6,421 bases of DNA, taken from positions 2,591 through 9,011 of the forward strand of contig PLDE01000008.1 of the NCBI GenBank assembly GCA_003135035.1, given 5' to 3'. The first letter of the stretch is position 1. Every line of letters begins with the position of its first letter. This DNA comes from Candidatus Dormiibacterota bacterium. GTDB taxonomy: Bacteria > Chloroflexota > Dormibacteria > Aeolococcales > Bog-877. The position numbers were made by a program, and so were the translations under genes. Positions 5,753-6,421 of the stretch are shown here, piece by piece. The notes beneath the pieces were generated by a model. The model was not told the origin of the DNA. It was given only the letters and a program-made list of their open reading frames with translations, and ran no database searches.

Positions 5753-6421
5753 GTGGCACCTCACCACCGCAGTTGGTTCACCGTGGTCGCCGCACTGTCA
5801 GTGATAGGGGCAAGCAGCCTCTTTTTCGCCTCACCCAGCCATGCAGCCACGGGCCGGGCAGACAACCCGTCTGGCCGTGCAGTCGCGACTCCGGCTGGTC
5901 CAGTGGCCAATGTGCCCGGTGCCGCTCCAATGTCCTGCTACGACCTTCCGGTTAGCAGCGCGGTCGTGGCCCCCCAGAGCTGTTGGAAGACGGGCGCAAC
6001 CTCCGCCCTAGTGGTTGGGCTGGAGCCGGGTAAGGTGGATGCTGGAGCCGTGGTGATTATTCAGGGACAAAGTCAGAACCTAACCACGTTGCCCGGATCA
6101 GGATCGCTCCAGATCACCGAAGCCAATGCCCAGAGCGCCTGTGTGAGGGGAGGTCACGGGAAGTTCCGCTCAGTCGACCTGGTGTCCGGTACAGTCTCGG
6201 GGGGGTGGTCGGCCCAGTGCTCGTTGTTGACGCCGAGCAGTGCGACGGTAATTCCGCCGGTGACAGGACCGCCGTCCTCTGCAGCCACGGTCGCGCCTAA
6301 GTCTTCTGTTATCCGTAATGGTAACGCGGCTGTTCCTGGTGCAACCAACTCCTACTACGAGTACTACTCGTACTACTCCGAGTGCACCTCGCGTCCCAGC
6401 GGCAACTGCCCTCTATACCAA
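5753..6421 (+). CDS. Secreted protein of unknown function with Cys and Tyr-rich segments (runs off the right edge)
   Basis: The frame is open from GTG 5753 to the last base, giving 223 residues. It starts with a Sec signal peptide: MAPHHRSW, a hydrophobic core FTVVAALSVIGASSLFFA (residues 9-26) and a likely cleavage after SPSHA (27-31). The mature part begins with an Ala/Pro-rich linker. A beta-rich section then spans about 60-160, with VVGLEPGKVDAGAVVIIQGQ and a GSGSLQITEANAQ segment, and Cys at 62, 77, 130 and 156 that could form disulfides. A Ser/Thr/Pro linker (160-186) follows, then a tyrosine cluster YYEYYSYYSEC (201-211) with further Cys at 211 and 219. I do not recognise the family. 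GTG 5744 is an alternative start that would add three residues (MEP). The protein is probably exported and may be wall-associated. Proximity to glycosyltransferase genes hints at glycosylation or a surface role, but that is inference. Confidence 0.78.
   Translation, partial: MAPHHRSWFTVVAALSVIGASSLFFASPSHAATGRADNPSGRAVATPAGPVANVPGAAPMSCYDLPVSSAVVAPQSCWKTGATSALVVGLEPGKVDAGAVVIIQGQSQNLTTLPGSGSLQITEANAQSACVRGGHGKFRSVDLVSGTVSGGWSAQCSLLTPSSATVIPPVTGPPSSAATVAPKSSVIRNGNAAVPGATNSYYEYYSYYSECTSRPSGNCPLYQ
6353..6379 (+). repeat. Three tandem 9-base units encoding Tyr-Tyr-X
   Basis: Inside the secreted protein gene the codons TAC TAC are followed by GAG, TCG and TCC in three consecutive 9-base units, giving YYE-YYS-YYS. 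The near-identical codons suggest local duplication rather than separate selection for tyrosine. The array may continue in a related form past the window edge, which cannot be seen. Confidence 0.6.

Overview
The window is fairly GC-rich, uses GTG as well as ATG starts, lacks clear Shine-Dalgarno sequences before most genes, and encodes an LmbE/Mca-like deacetylase and a surface-type Ig-like domain. Together these suggest an actinobacterium (Actinomycetota), possibly one of the less studied lineages such as Acidimicrobiia. That placement is inference: there is no rRNA or other marker gene here.

Layout, left to right. (1) At the left edge a minus-strand gene runs off the window. Only its first 126 codons (380 down to 1) are present; they encode a basic N-terminus followed by an Ig-like beta-sandwich domain of the 'GWAL...RVE' type. 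(2) From 381 to 1161 there is no intact gene. The right part holds a clear N-terminal remnant of DNA-3-methyladenine glycosylase I (tag), and the part before it holds only weak coding-like fragments. (3) A complete PrxQ/Bcp-type peroxiredoxin (1162-1629, +) follows. Its probable promoter lies inside the tag remnant and would give a leaderless message. (4) A convergent LmbE/PIG-L family deacetylase (1649-2485, -) ends 19 bases from the peroxiredoxin stop. (5) After a 240-base divergent spacer come two glycosyltransferase genes on the plus strand: a GT2-family GT-A enzyme (2726-4012) and a GT-B, GT4-like enzyme (4124-5500). They are separated by 111 bases that contain two inverted repeats and an extended -10 box six bases before the second start. 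(6) A candidate terminator and then a good-looking promoter (TTGCGC-N17-TAGACT) lead into a secreted, cysteine- and tyrosine-containing protein of unknown function that runs off the right edge.

How the genes fit together: the two glycosyltransferases and possibly the left-edge gene suggest synthesis of a cell-surface polysaccharide or glycoconjugate, with a secreted protein next door. The peroxiredoxin and the Mca-like deacetylase are both plausible thiol or oxidative-stress genes, but their adjacency is convergent, so they are not an operon. I see no CRISPR array, transposase, tRNA or rRNA. The most unusual items are the edge-truncated Ig-domain gene, the tag remnant that now carries the peroxiredoxin promoter, the matching leaderless-start geometry of two genes, and the unrecognised secreted protein.
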